This document shows, in pieces, positions 1-7,216 of a DNA stretch of 64,000 nucleotides (position 1 is its first letter; each line of letters starts with the position of its first letter). The translations under genes and the position numbers were made by a program. Source of the stretch: Paludibacteraceae bacterium (GTDB lineage: Bacteria > Bacteroidota > Bacteroidia > Bacteroidales > Paludibacteraceae). The stretch lies in assembly GCA_017448345.1 (NCBI GenBank), contig JAFSLP010000075.1, forward strand, positions 1 through 64,000, read 5' to 3'. The notes under the pieces are model-generated. The model made no database searches. It saw only the letters and a program-made list of their open reading frames with translations, and was not told the origin of the DNA.

Positions 1-630
1 ACAACGCTCCTGCCAACCCTCTGGGCACCGTCGGAATGTGTCATGAAGGCGGACCTCGTCACTCCTGCAGAGCCTGTTTCTATCTCTGCCAAATCGACCG
101 CCAACCACCGGCTGCTCTACTCCGACTGGCAGGGCGGTGACATGACCATCGAATGGAAATGCCAGACAGGCGCCTGTCCGTTCTATGTCGGCGACAGCTG
201 TATCCGTGCCACGGAGGAAGACCCGCATGTCTTCTATAACGACCGTATAGGCAAGAACAACACCATCACTATCCCTGCTGCCGACATCACCTCTTGGGCA
301 AGCCATGTGGACGGAGACGGTTACCTCTATATGGTCTTCAACCCCAATAACAAAGGCACGATTACCATCACTACCACCGCCCCTGAGGAGACCGACCCGC
401 CCATCGTAGAGCCGGACATCCCGCATGCCACTGTTCATGTCTCCTGCGTGGACGGCGACCCGCATACGCTCCTCGTCACCGTCTCCGTGCCGCAGCATAT
501 AACGGTTACGGGAGAGAACTTCTCGGAGGCTTGGGAAGCCACGGTGGATGCTCCTCATACGCTCAATCTGCCCGCCGGACAGTACAGCCTCAAAGGTGCC
601 CGCGAAGAGATAATCCTCCTCGTGCCATAA
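1..630 (+). CDS. C-terminal part of a secreted or surface protein (5' truncated)
   Basis: The frame is open from base 1, so the gene starts upstream of the window; an internal ATG at 43 is not a credible start. The visible 209 residues are polar and rich in Thr, Asp and Pro, with alternating beta-strand-like segments (for example TITIPAADI and YLYMVFNP) and a Pro-rich hinge (ETDPPIVEPDIP) followed by a second beta-rich unit. This looks like the end of a multi-domain beta-sandwich surface protein. No catalytic motif is visible and the protein does not carry the shared C-terminal tail of the other large proteins in this window. I do not recognise a family. It may belong to the same class of exported proteins as the BspA-like genes at the other end of the window. 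Confidence 0.7.
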   Translation, partial: TTLLPTLWAPSECVMKADLVTPAEPVSISAKSTANHRLLYSDWQGGDMTIEWKCQTGACPFYVGDSCIRATEEDPHVFYNDRIGKNNTITIPAADITSWASHVDGDGYLYMVFNPNNKGTITITTTAPEETDPPIVEPDIPHATVHVSCVDGDPHTLLVTVSVPQHITVTGENFSEAWEATVDAPHTLNLPAGQYSLKGAREEIILLVP

Positions 631-680
631 GACACTGCCTAGCGAGATATTAATTGTTAATTTTTAATTATTTCCTGACT

Positions 681-729
681 CCATGGTGATACCCTCCTCC
701 TGAAATACTATTGCGTTACCATTACGTTA
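681..729 (-). repeat. Dispersed 49-bp element, copy 1 (inverted relative to copy 2)
   Basis: The reverse complement of 681-729 matches 33944-33991 with about five differences, including an uninterrupted 24-base identical core containing CCTCCTCCTGAAATAC. Both copies lie in non-coding DNA. The function is unknown. Confidence 0.7.
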
Positions 730-1211
730 CCACTACGCAGGGTGCTTGGTGAATTGGTCCTTTTTCGAAAAAAACATATAAAACCCCTTCGTTGTTCGCA
801 GTCCTTCGGACTAACGTATGTTTTGCTGTTCGCGTGTCTTGGTATGCAAGCCTCCCAGCCACGCAACCATCCAAACATACACCTCTACGAGCTTGCAAAC
901 AACAAAGGCAATAAACCCACAAAACAATTATCAATAAGTCAAAAATTATCAAAAATTAAGGAAAATTATTTATAAGGTCAACCAACCATAGATTGTTCGA
1001 GCAAAGCGAGATAAGAATTAAGACCATTAAAGACAATTATTCTACTATCCACAGATTGAGCAGATTAACCAGATTCGCTAAAGAAATTGTTGGTAATTGT
1101 CTTTAATTGTTGACAGAAAGGAAAATCTGTTTAATCCGGTAAATCTGTGGACATAATAATTTTTGGATAATTTTTGATAATTTTGGACCGAAAAAGAAAA
1201 GTACAGCGAGG

Positions 1212-1264
1212 GTACGGTGACGTACGCAGTGCGAATGAGATGCGTTCCCGGCGGGATGGAAGGG
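1212..1264 (+). repeat. Dispersed 53-bp direct repeat, copy 1
   Basis: Matches 32223-32275 with three substitutions in 53 bp. It contains GTACGGTGACGTACGC and CCCGGCGGGATGGAAGGG. Both copies lie just upstream of an exported or envelope gene (NlpC/P60 protein here, GH105 lipoprotein there). Both also happen to be open in one frame, which artificially extends the downstream reading frame. Confidence 0.75.
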
Positions 1265-1302
1265 GAATGGGCGGGGATAATAGCACTAAAGCACTTTGCA
1301 CT

Positions 1303-1332
1303 AAAAAAAACGACCTTTACGGGTCGTTTTTT
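1303..1332 (+). terminator. Rho-independent terminator-like hairpin
   Basis: An A-tract leads into ACGACC-TTTACG-GGTCGT followed by a T-run, so it is symmetrical and could act on both strands. No gene on either strand is clearly served by it; the nearest upstream plus-strand gene ends at 630. Confidence 0.6.
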
Positions 1333-1362
1333 ACGCTTTTATGCTAATTTTAAATTATTAAT

Positions 1363-1393
1363 TTTGAATTTTGAAATTTTTGTTGTACCTTTG
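1363..1393 (+). promoter_or_regulatory. Bacteroidetes-type promoter for the NlpC/P60 gene
   Basis: TTTG at 1363-1366, 19 bp spacer, TACCTTTG at 1386-1393: an exact match to the -33/-7 consensus. The start codon follows only 9 bases later, so the 5' leader would be just a few nucleotides. Confidence 0.75.
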
Positions 1394-1402
1394 CAGCCGG
1401 TT

Positions 1403-2245
1403 ATGAAAGCTATCTCTTTACATAGTGTCGTGCCCGTGCGGTCGGAGGCGCGAGAGAGTGCCGAACAATGCACCCAGATGCTCTTCGGCGAGTTGTGTAC
1501 CATACTGGATTCCCAGCCCTCGGAGATCAACCCTCAGCTGCCGCAATGGTACCGCATCCGACTGGATACGGACGGGCAGGAAGGATGGGCGGATGCGAAG
1601 ATGATTAGTCCGATGAAATCGGAGGAATATGCATCTTACAGCGCTGATTATGCTCATGCTGCCGTCGTCGTGATGCCCATGGCTTATGCTGTCAGTGAGA
1701 ACAACGGACAGACCATCCCGCTTACTGCCGGAACAAGGCTCACAAAGTACGATGAAACCGGACGTTTTGAGGTGTTAGGCGTAGGTTTTCGTATCGACCC
1801 TTCCATGGTGGCACGGCATCCTCTTGAACTGAATCCGCAGAACCTCCTTCAGGCGGTGCGTTTCTTCCTTAACGTGCCCTATCTGTGGGGAGGGAAGAAC
1901 GCTATGGGACTTGACTGCTCCGGTTTTACACAGGTGGTGATGAGTCTCTTCGGCAGACAGCTGTTACGCAACGCCTCCGAGCAGGTGACGCAAGGGCAGC
2001 CGGTCCCTGACCTGCAGCATGCACAGGCCGGCGACCTCGTCTTCTTTGACCATAACGACGGGCGGATTAGTCATGTAGGGATTATTCTCCATACGGCTTC
2101 TGCCGATTTATCCATTATCCACTGTTCGGGACGCGTGAAGGTGGAGAGGCTCGATGAAACCGGCATTTTTTCGGTGGAGCGGGCAGACAAAGACCACCCG
2201 GAGGGGCTCTATACCCACCATCTGGTGGCTATCCGCCGTATGTAA
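1403..2245 (+). CDS. NlpC/P60-family cell-wall peptidase with SH3-like N-terminal region
   Basis: Predicted 280-aa cysteine endopeptidase that would cleave gamma-D-glutamyl-diamino acid bonds of peptidoglycan stem peptides. The C-terminal NlpC/P60 domain shows the catalytic Cys172 in GLDCSGFTQ, His224 in RISHVGIIL and a third polar residue His240 in IIHCSG. About 150 residues before it contain SH3-like strands (for example WYRIRLDTDGQEGWADAKMI), as in the YkfC/DPP-VI type of enzyme. No signal peptide is evident from this start. ATG 1403 was chosen because the promoter (-7 box at 1386-1393) lies inside the longer open frame that begins at 1217; the upstream 62 codons come from a dispersed repeat and a terminator hairpin. 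It stands alone, followed by a terminator. Confidence 0.85.
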   Translation: MKAISLHSVVPVRSEARESAEQCTQMLFGELCTILDSQPSEINPQLPQWYRIRLDTDGQEGWADAKMISPMKSEEYASYSADYAHAAVVVMPMAYAVSENNGQTIPLTAGTRLTKYDETGRFEVLGVGFRIDPSMVARHPLELNPQNLLQAVRFFLNVPYLWGGKNAMGLDCSGFTQVVMSLFGRQLLRNASEQVTQGQPVPDLQHAQAGDLVFFDHNDGRISHVGIILHTASADLSIIHCSGRVKVERLDETGIFSVERADKDHPEGLYTHHLVAIRRM

Positions 2246-2299
2246 AGAACACCGCCTGATGGTCTGAAAATCACCTCACGGCTATAACCGTACGGACAT

Positions 2300-2331
2300 A
2301 AAAAAAGAACTGCGCGTGCAGTTCTTTTTGT
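2300..2331. terminator. Bidirectional terminator between NlpC/P60 gene and tRNA-Leu
   Basis: A 10-bp perfect stem (AAAGAACTGC / GCAGTTCTTT) with a GCGT loop, preceded by an A-run and followed by a T-run. It can end the plus-strand peptidase transcript and the minus-strand tRNA-Leu transcript. Confidence 0.8.
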
Positions 2332-2347
2332 TTGCATCAGAGTCTTG

Positions 2348-2432
2348 TACCGCGAGTGGGACTCGAACCCACACGGGCGAAATGCCCAGAAGATTTTAAG
2401 TCTGCCTTGTCTACCGATTCCAACATCGCGGC
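2348..2432 (-). tRNA. tRNA-Leu (anticodon UAA)
   Basis: 85 nt on the minus strand. The acceptor stem pairs GCCGCGA with TCGCGGT, followed by discriminator A; the T-arm GGGTTCGAGTCCC is canonical, and there is a long class II variable arm as expected for Leu. The anticodon loop CTTAAAA gives anticodon TAA (plus-strand 2396-2398). One mismatch is present in the anticodon stem. CCA is not encoded. Confidence 0.93.
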
Positions 2433-2481
2433 GTGCACGGACATCTCCATGCTGATAGCACTCTTTTTTGCAAACCGGCGG

Positions 2482-2513
2482 CAAAATTACTGCTTTTTTT
2501 TGATATATGCAAA
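2482..2513 (-). promoter_or_regulatory. Promoter of tRNA-Leu
   Basis: On the minus strand: TTTG (2513-2510), 20-bp spacer containing CATATATCAAAAAAAAGCAG, then TAATTTTG (2489-2482). The spacer nearly matches those of tRNA-Met and of the gene at 12047. Confidence 0.75.
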
Positions 2514-2550
2514 TTTTTGGGCAAAAAAAATGCGCTTTTCGTCGCGTGTG

Positions 2551-2582
2551 CTTGCACATGTGCGAAAAAAATAGTACCTTTG
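2551..2582 (+). promoter_or_regulatory. Promoter of the HD-hydrolase/lpx cluster
   Basis: CTTG (2551-2554), 20-bp spacer with the palindrome GCACATGTGC followed by an A-tract, then TACCTTTG (2575-2582). The start codon is at 2610. The same CTTGCACATGT spacer occurs before the gene at 18391. Confidence 0.75.
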
Positions 2583-2609
2583 CACGCTAAATGACTTTTT
2601 ATTTGAAAA

Positions 2610-3872
2610 ATGGCAAATAAACGCAAAATAATCAATGACCCTGTTTTCGGATTCCTCTCTATTCCGAACGAACTGATTTTCGATGTGCTGCAGCACCCCT
2701 ATGTGCAGCGCTTGAACCGTATCCGCCAGTTGGGGCTCTCCTATCTCGTCTATCCCGGAGCCATGCACAGCCGTTTCGGGCATTCCATCGGTGCTATGCA
2801 CCTGATGCAGGAAGCTGTCAATTCTCTGCGGATGAAAGGGATAGAGATTACTGAGGAGGAGTCCACGGCTGCGCAGATAGCTATCTTGCTCCATGATATC
2901 GGCCACGGTCCTTTCTCCCATGTGCTGGAGCATACGCTCGTGGACGGCGTGACGCATGAGGACATCTCGCTGCTGATGATGGAGCGGATTAACGAGGACC
3001 TGTCCCATGCACAAAGGACGGATGTACGATGTACGAAGGAGTCCAAACCGCTTGACATGGCGATTGCTATCTTCAAGAACGAATACTCCAAACATTTCCT
3101 GCACCAGCTCATCTCCAGCCAGTTGGATGTGGACCGCATGGACTACCTCTGCCGCGACTCGTTCTTCACGGGCGTGCAGGAGGGGCGCGTGGCGAGCGAA
3201 CGCCTGCTGAAGATGCTCGACGTACGCGAGGACAGGCTGGTCGTGCAGCTCAAGGGAATCTATTCCGTGGAGAAGTTCCTCGTTGCACGGAGGCTGATGT
3301 ATTGGCAGGTATATCTGCACAAGACCTCCGTGGCTGCCGAGCAGCACCTGATTAAGATTCTGAGCCGTGCCAAAGAACTGGCAGCGGAGGGACGTCCGCT
3401 CTTCTGCTCTCCGGCGCTGCATTATTTCCTCTATAACCATGTCTCTTTTGCCGATTTCAACGTGCGTAGCGAGGCGTTGGACCGCTATGCGCTCTTGGAT
3501 GACACCGATGTACTGTCCGCTATCAAAGCGTGGATATCCGGTGATGACAAAGTGCTCTCTCTCCTCAGCAGCAGTTTCATCAACCGCAGGCTCTTCAGGG
3601 GAGAACTGCTGTCAGAACCGCTGACGGAGAGTGAGAAATCAGCGCTTGACAGGCTCTATGCCGACGCCCTCGGTGTGAGTGAGAGCGAGGCACGCTATTG
3701 CTGGAGCGAACATATCTCCACCAGCAACACATACTCGGAAAAGGCTGATTCCATCGATATATTGTACTCTGACGGCACCGTGCATGACATCGCGGAAGCC
3801 AGCGAGATACTCGACCTCAAAGCCCTCACGCGTAAGCCGATAAAGAGATACCTCTTCAAATATAGAATCTGA
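2610..3872 (+). CDS. HD-domain phosphohydrolase (dNTPase/YwfO-like)
   Basis: 420-aa cytosolic metal-dependent phosphohydrolase of the HD superfamily. The metal ligands are recognisable: His53/His58 in MHSRFGHSIGAMHL, the HD doublet at 95-96 within LLHDIGHGPFSH, and a later Asp in QLDVDRMDYLCRD. The order and spacing fit the dNTP triphosphohydrolase-like family that in Bacteroidales precedes lpxD. A short run with repeat-like words (AQRTDVRCTKE, around 3008-3045) interrupts the alpha-helical region. The gene lies 62 bp before lpxD and probably shares its promoter (2551-2582). The exact substrate (dNTP, ppGpp or other) cannot be read from the sequence. Confidence 0.85.
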   Translation: MANKRKIINDPVFGFLSIPNELIFDVLQHPYVQRLNRIRQLGLSYLVYPGAMHSRFGHSIGAMHLMQEAVNSLRMKGIEITEEESTAAQIAILLHDIGHGPFSHVLEHTLVDGVTHEDISLLMMERINEDLSHAQRTDVRCTKESKPLDMAIAIFKNEYSKHFLHQLISSQLDVDRMDYLCRDSFFTGVQEGRVASERLLKMLDVREDRLVVQLKGIYSVEKFLVARRLMYWQVYLHKTSVAAEQHLIKILSRAKELAAEGRPLFCSPALHYFLYNHVSFADFNVRSEALDRYALLDDTDVLSAIKAWISGDDKVLSLLSSSFINRRLFRGELLSEPLTESEKSALDRLYADALGVSESEARYCWSEHISTSNTYSEKADSIDILYSDGTVHDIAEASEILDLKALTRKPIKRYLFKYRI

Positions 3873-3887
3873 CCATATACGCACAAT

Positions 3888-3931
3888 CGTCAATAAATCG
3901 TACATCGTAAATCGTCAAATCGTAAATAAAA
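3888..3931 (+). repeat. Degenerate 7-8-bp repeat array (ATCGTAA-type)
   Basis: Five or six imperfect units such as ATCGTCAA, ATCGTAC, ATCGTAA fill the gap between the HD hydrolase and lpxD. This is one of many such arrays in the window. Confidence 0.65.
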
Positions 3932-3934
3932 CTC

Positions 3935-4939
3935 ATGTTGGAATTCAGTGCTCAACAAATAGCTGCATTATTAGGCGGAAAGCTGTGCGGCAATGCGGAT
4001 GCGAAAGTGTCCGACGTAGCTCCGATAGAATCGGCGCAACCGCATCATCTCTCGTTTGTGACAGACGAAAAATATCTGCCGTTTCTCCAAGAAACGAAAG
4101 CAGGCATCGTACTTGTGACTGCATCTCTGCTTTCGACTTTCTACTTTGAGCGCAGCGGTCTTTCTACTACCCTCATCTTGGTGGAGAATGCCCGTGCTGC
4201 CATGGGGCAGTTGCTGCAACTGGTCGCCAAGGCGATGAATCCGCGCAAAAAAGGCATTGAGCAGCCTGTTTTTGTCAGCGATGGTGTCACTCTTCCGGAG
4301 GATGCCTATGTGGGTGCCTTTGCCTATATAGGACGCAATGTCCGTCTGGGAGCCGGCGTGCAGATTTATCCGCACGTGTATATAGGAGATAATGTCACTA
4401 TCGGCGATAACACCGTCCTTTACGACGGGGTCAAGGTGTATTATAACTGTGTTGTCGGAGCCGGTTGCATCCTGCATGCAGGAGTGGTTATCGGTGCCGA
4501 TGGATTCGGCTTTGAGCCCGATGAAATGGGCATAAATCGCAAGATTCCGCAGATTGGCAATGTGATTATCGAAGATGACGTTGAAATCGGCGCAAACAGT
4601 ACGGTGGACAGGGCGATGATGGGTTCTACCATCGTCCGCAGGAATGCGAAGATTGACAACCTCGTGCAGGTTGCGCATAACGTAGAGGTCGGAGAATCGA
4701 CTTTCCTTTGCTCGCAGGTGGGCATTGCCGGCAGTTCCAAGATTGGCAAACACTGCGTGCTGGCGGGGCAGGTCGGCGTGGCTGGACATATCGAGATTGC
4801 TGACCAATGTGTCTTCGGGGCGCAGTCGGGGGTCCCGAACTCGGTACGCAAGCCCGGTACATATATGGGCTATCCGGCTATTGACGCTTCCGTTTGGCGC
4901 CGTGCCGTCGTCCGGTTCAAGCAAAGCGGTCAACACTGA
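3935..4939 (+). CDS. lpxD: UDP-3-O-acylglucosamine N-acyltransferase
   Basis: 334 aa. Adds the N-linked 3-hydroxyacyl chain to UDP-3-O-acyl-GlcN in lipid A synthesis, in the cytosol. An N-terminal uridine-binding domain (about 1-100) is followed by a left-handed beta-helix of hexapeptide repeats (for example [40 protein letters not shown]). The catalytic histidine is His248 in QVAHNVEVG. Length is normal for the family. It is the first lipid A gene of the cluster and is followed by lpxC after a gap made of a 20-bp tandem repeat and heptamers. Confidence 0.95.
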   Translation: MLEFSAQQIAALLGGKLCGNADAKVSDVAPIESAQPHHLSFVTDEKYLPFLQETKAGIVLVTASLLSTFYFERSGLSTTLILVENARAAMGQLLQLVAKAMNPRKKGIEQPVFVSDGVTLPEDAYVGAFAYIGRNVRLGAGVQIYPHVYIGDNVTIGDNTVLYDGVKVYYNCVVGAGCILHAGVVIGADGFGFEPDEMGINRKIPQIGNVIIEDDVEIGANSTVDRAMMGSTIVRRNAKIDNLVQVAHNVEVGESTFLCSQVGIAGSSKIGKHCVLAGQVGVAGHIEIADQCVFGAQSGVPNSVRKPGTYMGYPAIDASVWRRAVVRFKQSGQH

Positions 4940-4998
4940 AAAAAGCGGTCAACACTGAAAAAAAGATATTAATTATTAATTGTTAATTATTAATTACT
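4921..4998 (+). repeat. 20-bp tandem duplication followed by TTAATTA heptamers
   Basis: Two copies of AAGCGGTCAACACTGAAAAA straddle the lpxD stop codon. They are followed by four TTAATTA/TTAATTG heptamers that end directly at the lpxC start. Confidence 0.7.
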
Positions 4999-5901
4999 TT
5001 GAAGCAGCATACACTAAAAGAATCGTTTACGCTCAGTTCCGTTGGTCTCCATACGGGGCTTTTTGTCACGGCTACTTTCCTGCCGGCACCTGCCGATACG
5101 GGTATATGTCTCCGCCGTGTGGACCTGCCTAACCGCCCCTGTCATCGGGCGCTGGCGGACTATGTCTCCGCTACGGAGAGGGGGACGGTCCTCGAGCACG
5201 GCAAATGGAAAATCAGTACCGTAGAGCACGCACTCAGTGCACTCTACGCCATCGGAGTGGATAACTGTATCATCGAGGTTGACGGTCCCGAGATGCCTAT
5301 TCTGGACGGCTCCGCACGTCTCTTCGTCAGGGAGATTCAACGTGTCGGACGGCTGGAGCAGGAGGCGGAGCAGCAGGTCTTTGTGGTGAGAGAACCGATA
5401 GAATATATCTCTGAGCACGGTAACCGCCTGCGTATCGAGCCCTGCGACCATTACGAGGTGGACGTCACCATCGCCTTCAATTCCAACATCCTCCGTGAGC
5501 AGCACGCCACGCTGTGCAACCTTGCCGACTATCCCAAAGAGGTGGCTTCTGCGCGGACGTTCTGTTTCGTCAGGGAGATTGAACCGCTTCTGAGGGTGGG
5601 GCTGATTAAAGGAGGAGACCTCAAGAATGCGCTGGTCATCTATGAGACCGAGATGTCGCAGGAAGGTATGGACTATTTCTGCGACAAACTGGGGCAGCCG
5701 CATATGGATGCCACCAAACTGGGATACCTCTCTCCCCTTAACTATCTCAACGAACCCGCAAGGCATAAACTGCTCGATGTCATCGGGGATATTTCCCTCT
5801 TGGGAATGCGTCTGCAGGGGCGGATTATAGCGGTGAAACCGGGGCATACCTTCAACACGCAGTGTGTCCGCCGCCTTAGAAACAGGATACTCTCCGAATG
5901 A
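4999..5901 (+). CDS. lpxC: UDP-3-O-acyl-GlcNAc deacetylase, stand-alone (no FabZ domain)
   Basis: 300-aa zinc deacetylase that catalyses the committed step of lipid A synthesis. Zinc ligands His77 (STVEHALSAL), His256 and Asp260 (RHKLLDVIGD) and the catalytic His283 (VKPGHTFN) are all present. The start is TTG at 4999; there is no in-frame ATG upstream after the previous stop, and the next Met is well inside the domain. In most Bacteroidales this gene is fused at its 3' end to fabZ and encodes a protein of about 460 aa; here the stop follows directly after the LpxC fold (RRLRNRILSE), so FabZ must be encoded elsewhere. It is embedded between lpxD and lpxA and is presumably co-transcribed. Confidence 0.93.
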   Translation: MKQHTLKESFTLSSVGLHTGLFVTATFLPAPADTGICLRRVDLPNRPCHRALADYVSATERGTVLEHGKWKISTVEHALSALYAIGVDNCIIEVDGPEMPILDGSARLFVREIQRVGRLEQEAEQQVFVVREPIEYISEHGNRLRIEPCDHYEVDVTIAFNSNILREQHATLCNLADYPKEVASARTFCFVREIEPLLRVGLIKGGDLKNALVIYETEMSQEGMDYFCDKLGQPHMDATKLGYLSPLNYLNEPARHKLLDVIGDISLLGMRLQGRIIAVKPGHTFNTQCVRRLRNRILSE

Positions 5902-5941
5902 GAAAATAACGGAATGACCAAATGAGAAAATAAATATCAAA

Positions 5942-6667
5942 ATGGTAAATAAAATCAGCCCATTGGCTTACGTGAGCCCGAAAGCTCAAATCGGCAGGAA
6001 TGTAACCATCGATGCCTTCGCCTATATCGACGATAATGTCATCCTCGGTGATAACTGCCATGTCTTCCCTTCTGCGGTCATCGGTGCCGTGCCGCAGGAC
6101 CTCAAATATCAGGGAGAGGAGACCTACACTGTTATCGGCGACAACTGTGTTCTCCGCGAGTTTGTCACCATTCATCGCGGTACGGCTTCCAAAGGCAGAA
6201 CAGTCGTCGGTTCCAACAACCTCATCATGGCGTACTGCCATGTGGCGCATGACTGTATCCTGCATGATAACATCATCATGTCCAATGCTACCCAGTTAGC
6301 CGGAGAAGTGGAGGTCGATGATTTCGCCATTATTGGCGGCGGGTCGCTGGTACACCAGTTCACACATATCGGCTCGCATTGCATGATTCAGGGCGGTTCG
6401 AAGGTCAATAAGGACATCCCGCCGTATGCCATCGCCGCACGCGAACCCATCGCTTTCTGCGGTATCAATTCCGTGGGACTGAACCGCAGAGGTTTCACAC
6501 CGCAGCAGATTCATACCATTCAGGAGGTCTATCGCCTGATTTATAACTCCGGCTTGAATACCACACAGGCTTTGGAACGTATAACGGCAGAAATACCCGA
6601 TTCCATCGAGAGAAATACGATACTGGAGTTCATACGCAGTTCTGCGAGGGGAATCATTAGAGCATAA
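5942..6667 (+). CDS. lpxA: UDP-N-acetylglucosamine acyltransferase
   Basis: 241 aa, first acyltransferase of lipid A synthesis, a cytosolic trimer. Left-handed beta-helix repeats occupy about residues 5-180, with the catalytic histidine in CHVAHDCILH (His103), followed by a C-terminal helical domain (NRRGFTPQQIHTIQEVYRL). It is slightly shorter than the E. coli enzyme. It is the last gene of the lpxD-lpxC-lpxA group. The gap before it carries a duplicated AATGAGAAAATAA word (about 5898-5935). An 11-bp repeat array follows the stop codon. Confidence 0.95.
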   Translation: MVNKISPLAYVSPKAQIGRNVTIDAFAYIDDNVILGDNCHVFPSAVIGAVPQDLKYQGEETYTVIGDNCVLREFVTIHRGTASKGRTVVGSNNLIMAYCHVAHDCILHDNIIMSNATQLAGEVEVDDFAIIGGGSLVHQFTHIGSHCMIQGGSKVNKDIPPYAIAAREPIAFCGINSVGLNRRGFTPQQIHTIQEVYRLIYNSGLNTTQALERITAEIPDSIERNTILEFIRSSARGIIRA

Positions 6668-6693
6668 TGGAAACGCCGTGACAAAATCGGGAC

Positions 6694-6740
6694 TAACCTA
6701 GGTGATACCTGCGTGATACCTAGGTGATACCTAGGTTACA
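6694..6740 (+). repeat. 11-bp repeat array, CCTAGGTGATA type
   Basis: Four units with exact 11-bp spacing: CCTAGGTGATA, CCTGCGTGATA, CCTAGGTGATA, CCTAGGTTACA. A sister array with CCTAGGTATCA units lies at 52097-52140. Confidence 0.8.
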
Positions 6741-6776
6741 TATTTGACAATTAGCAATTCTTGACATAACGATACA

Positions 6777-7202
6777 ATGGCAAAGTTTAGTCTCACAGCA
6801 ATCTTTGAACGACTGACCGGTAAACTCAACCGGAAGGATAAAGTCATCTTCCGCTCTACGCGAAGGTATGATGCGCAAGGGCGCGTCGTCTTGGATGGGA
6901 AACATGCGTATGCGGTAAAGGACAAACGTAACTTTAAGAAAAAACCGCCGCGCGGAGCGGAGAAACAGAATATGGACCTCATGGTGGAGGCGCAGAGGCT
7001 GACGAAACAATACCTCTCCTCCGATTCCGTGGACCTGACGGAACTCCGTACACGTTTTGACCGGCAACTGGCTACGGGAAAACCGGACAAGGAAGCACCC
7101 GTCCTCAAAAAAACAGGCAGGCAGAAGGTCTATTCCCAGTTCGACCGCTTTGTCTTTGCGCTCATTTACAACCGCCTCCGCGCGCAATCCAAGGAACAAT
7201 AA
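6777..7202 (+). CDS. Small basic hypothetical protein
   Basis: 141 aa, strongly basic (many Lys/Arg, for example KDKRNFKKKPPRG), with no signal peptide or membrane segment. It starts with the helix-like MAKFSLTAIFERLTGKL and ends in SQFDRFVFALIYNRLRAQSK. I do not recognise a named family; the charge suggests nucleic-acid or ribosome association, but that is inference only. It is 14 bp upstream of glnS and probably co-transcribed with it. Confidence 0.7.
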   Translation: MAKFSLTAIFERLTGKLNRKDKVIFRSTRRYDAQGRVVLDGKHAYAVKDKRNFKKKPPRGAEKQNMDLMVEAQRLTKQYLSSDSVDLTELRTRFDRQLATGKPDKEAPVLKKTGRQKVYSQFDRFVFALIYNRLRAQSKEQ

Positions 7203-7216
7203 ATCACTTATATAAT

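Larger units (their letters stand above)
631..1362. other. Repeat-rich intergenic gap with no supported gene
   Basis: This 730-bp stretch has only small open frames of implausible composition. It holds A/T heptamer-like words (about 650-672), a two-unit 11-bp repeat (GTTACCATTAC, about 714-735) next to a dispersed element (681-729), decamer-like words rich in CAGATT (1045-1077 and 1124-1151) that form interleaved inverted repeats with 1026-1039 and 1094-1107, a further run of TAATTTTTGGA-like words (about 1158-1185), a dispersed 53-bp repeat (1212-1264) and a terminator-like hairpin (1303-1332). The hairpin suggests that some transcript, perhaps a non-coding RNA, ends here. Confidence 0.6.

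Noticed and set aside
742..975. Small open frame of 77 codons
   Set aside because: No promoter, low-complexity Lys/Asn-rich end made of repeat words, no recognisable protein features.
3971..4936. Long minus-strand open frame across lpxD
   Set aside because: lpxD on the plus strand has full hexapeptide-repeat structure; the antisense protein is rich in His and Arg without any pattern.
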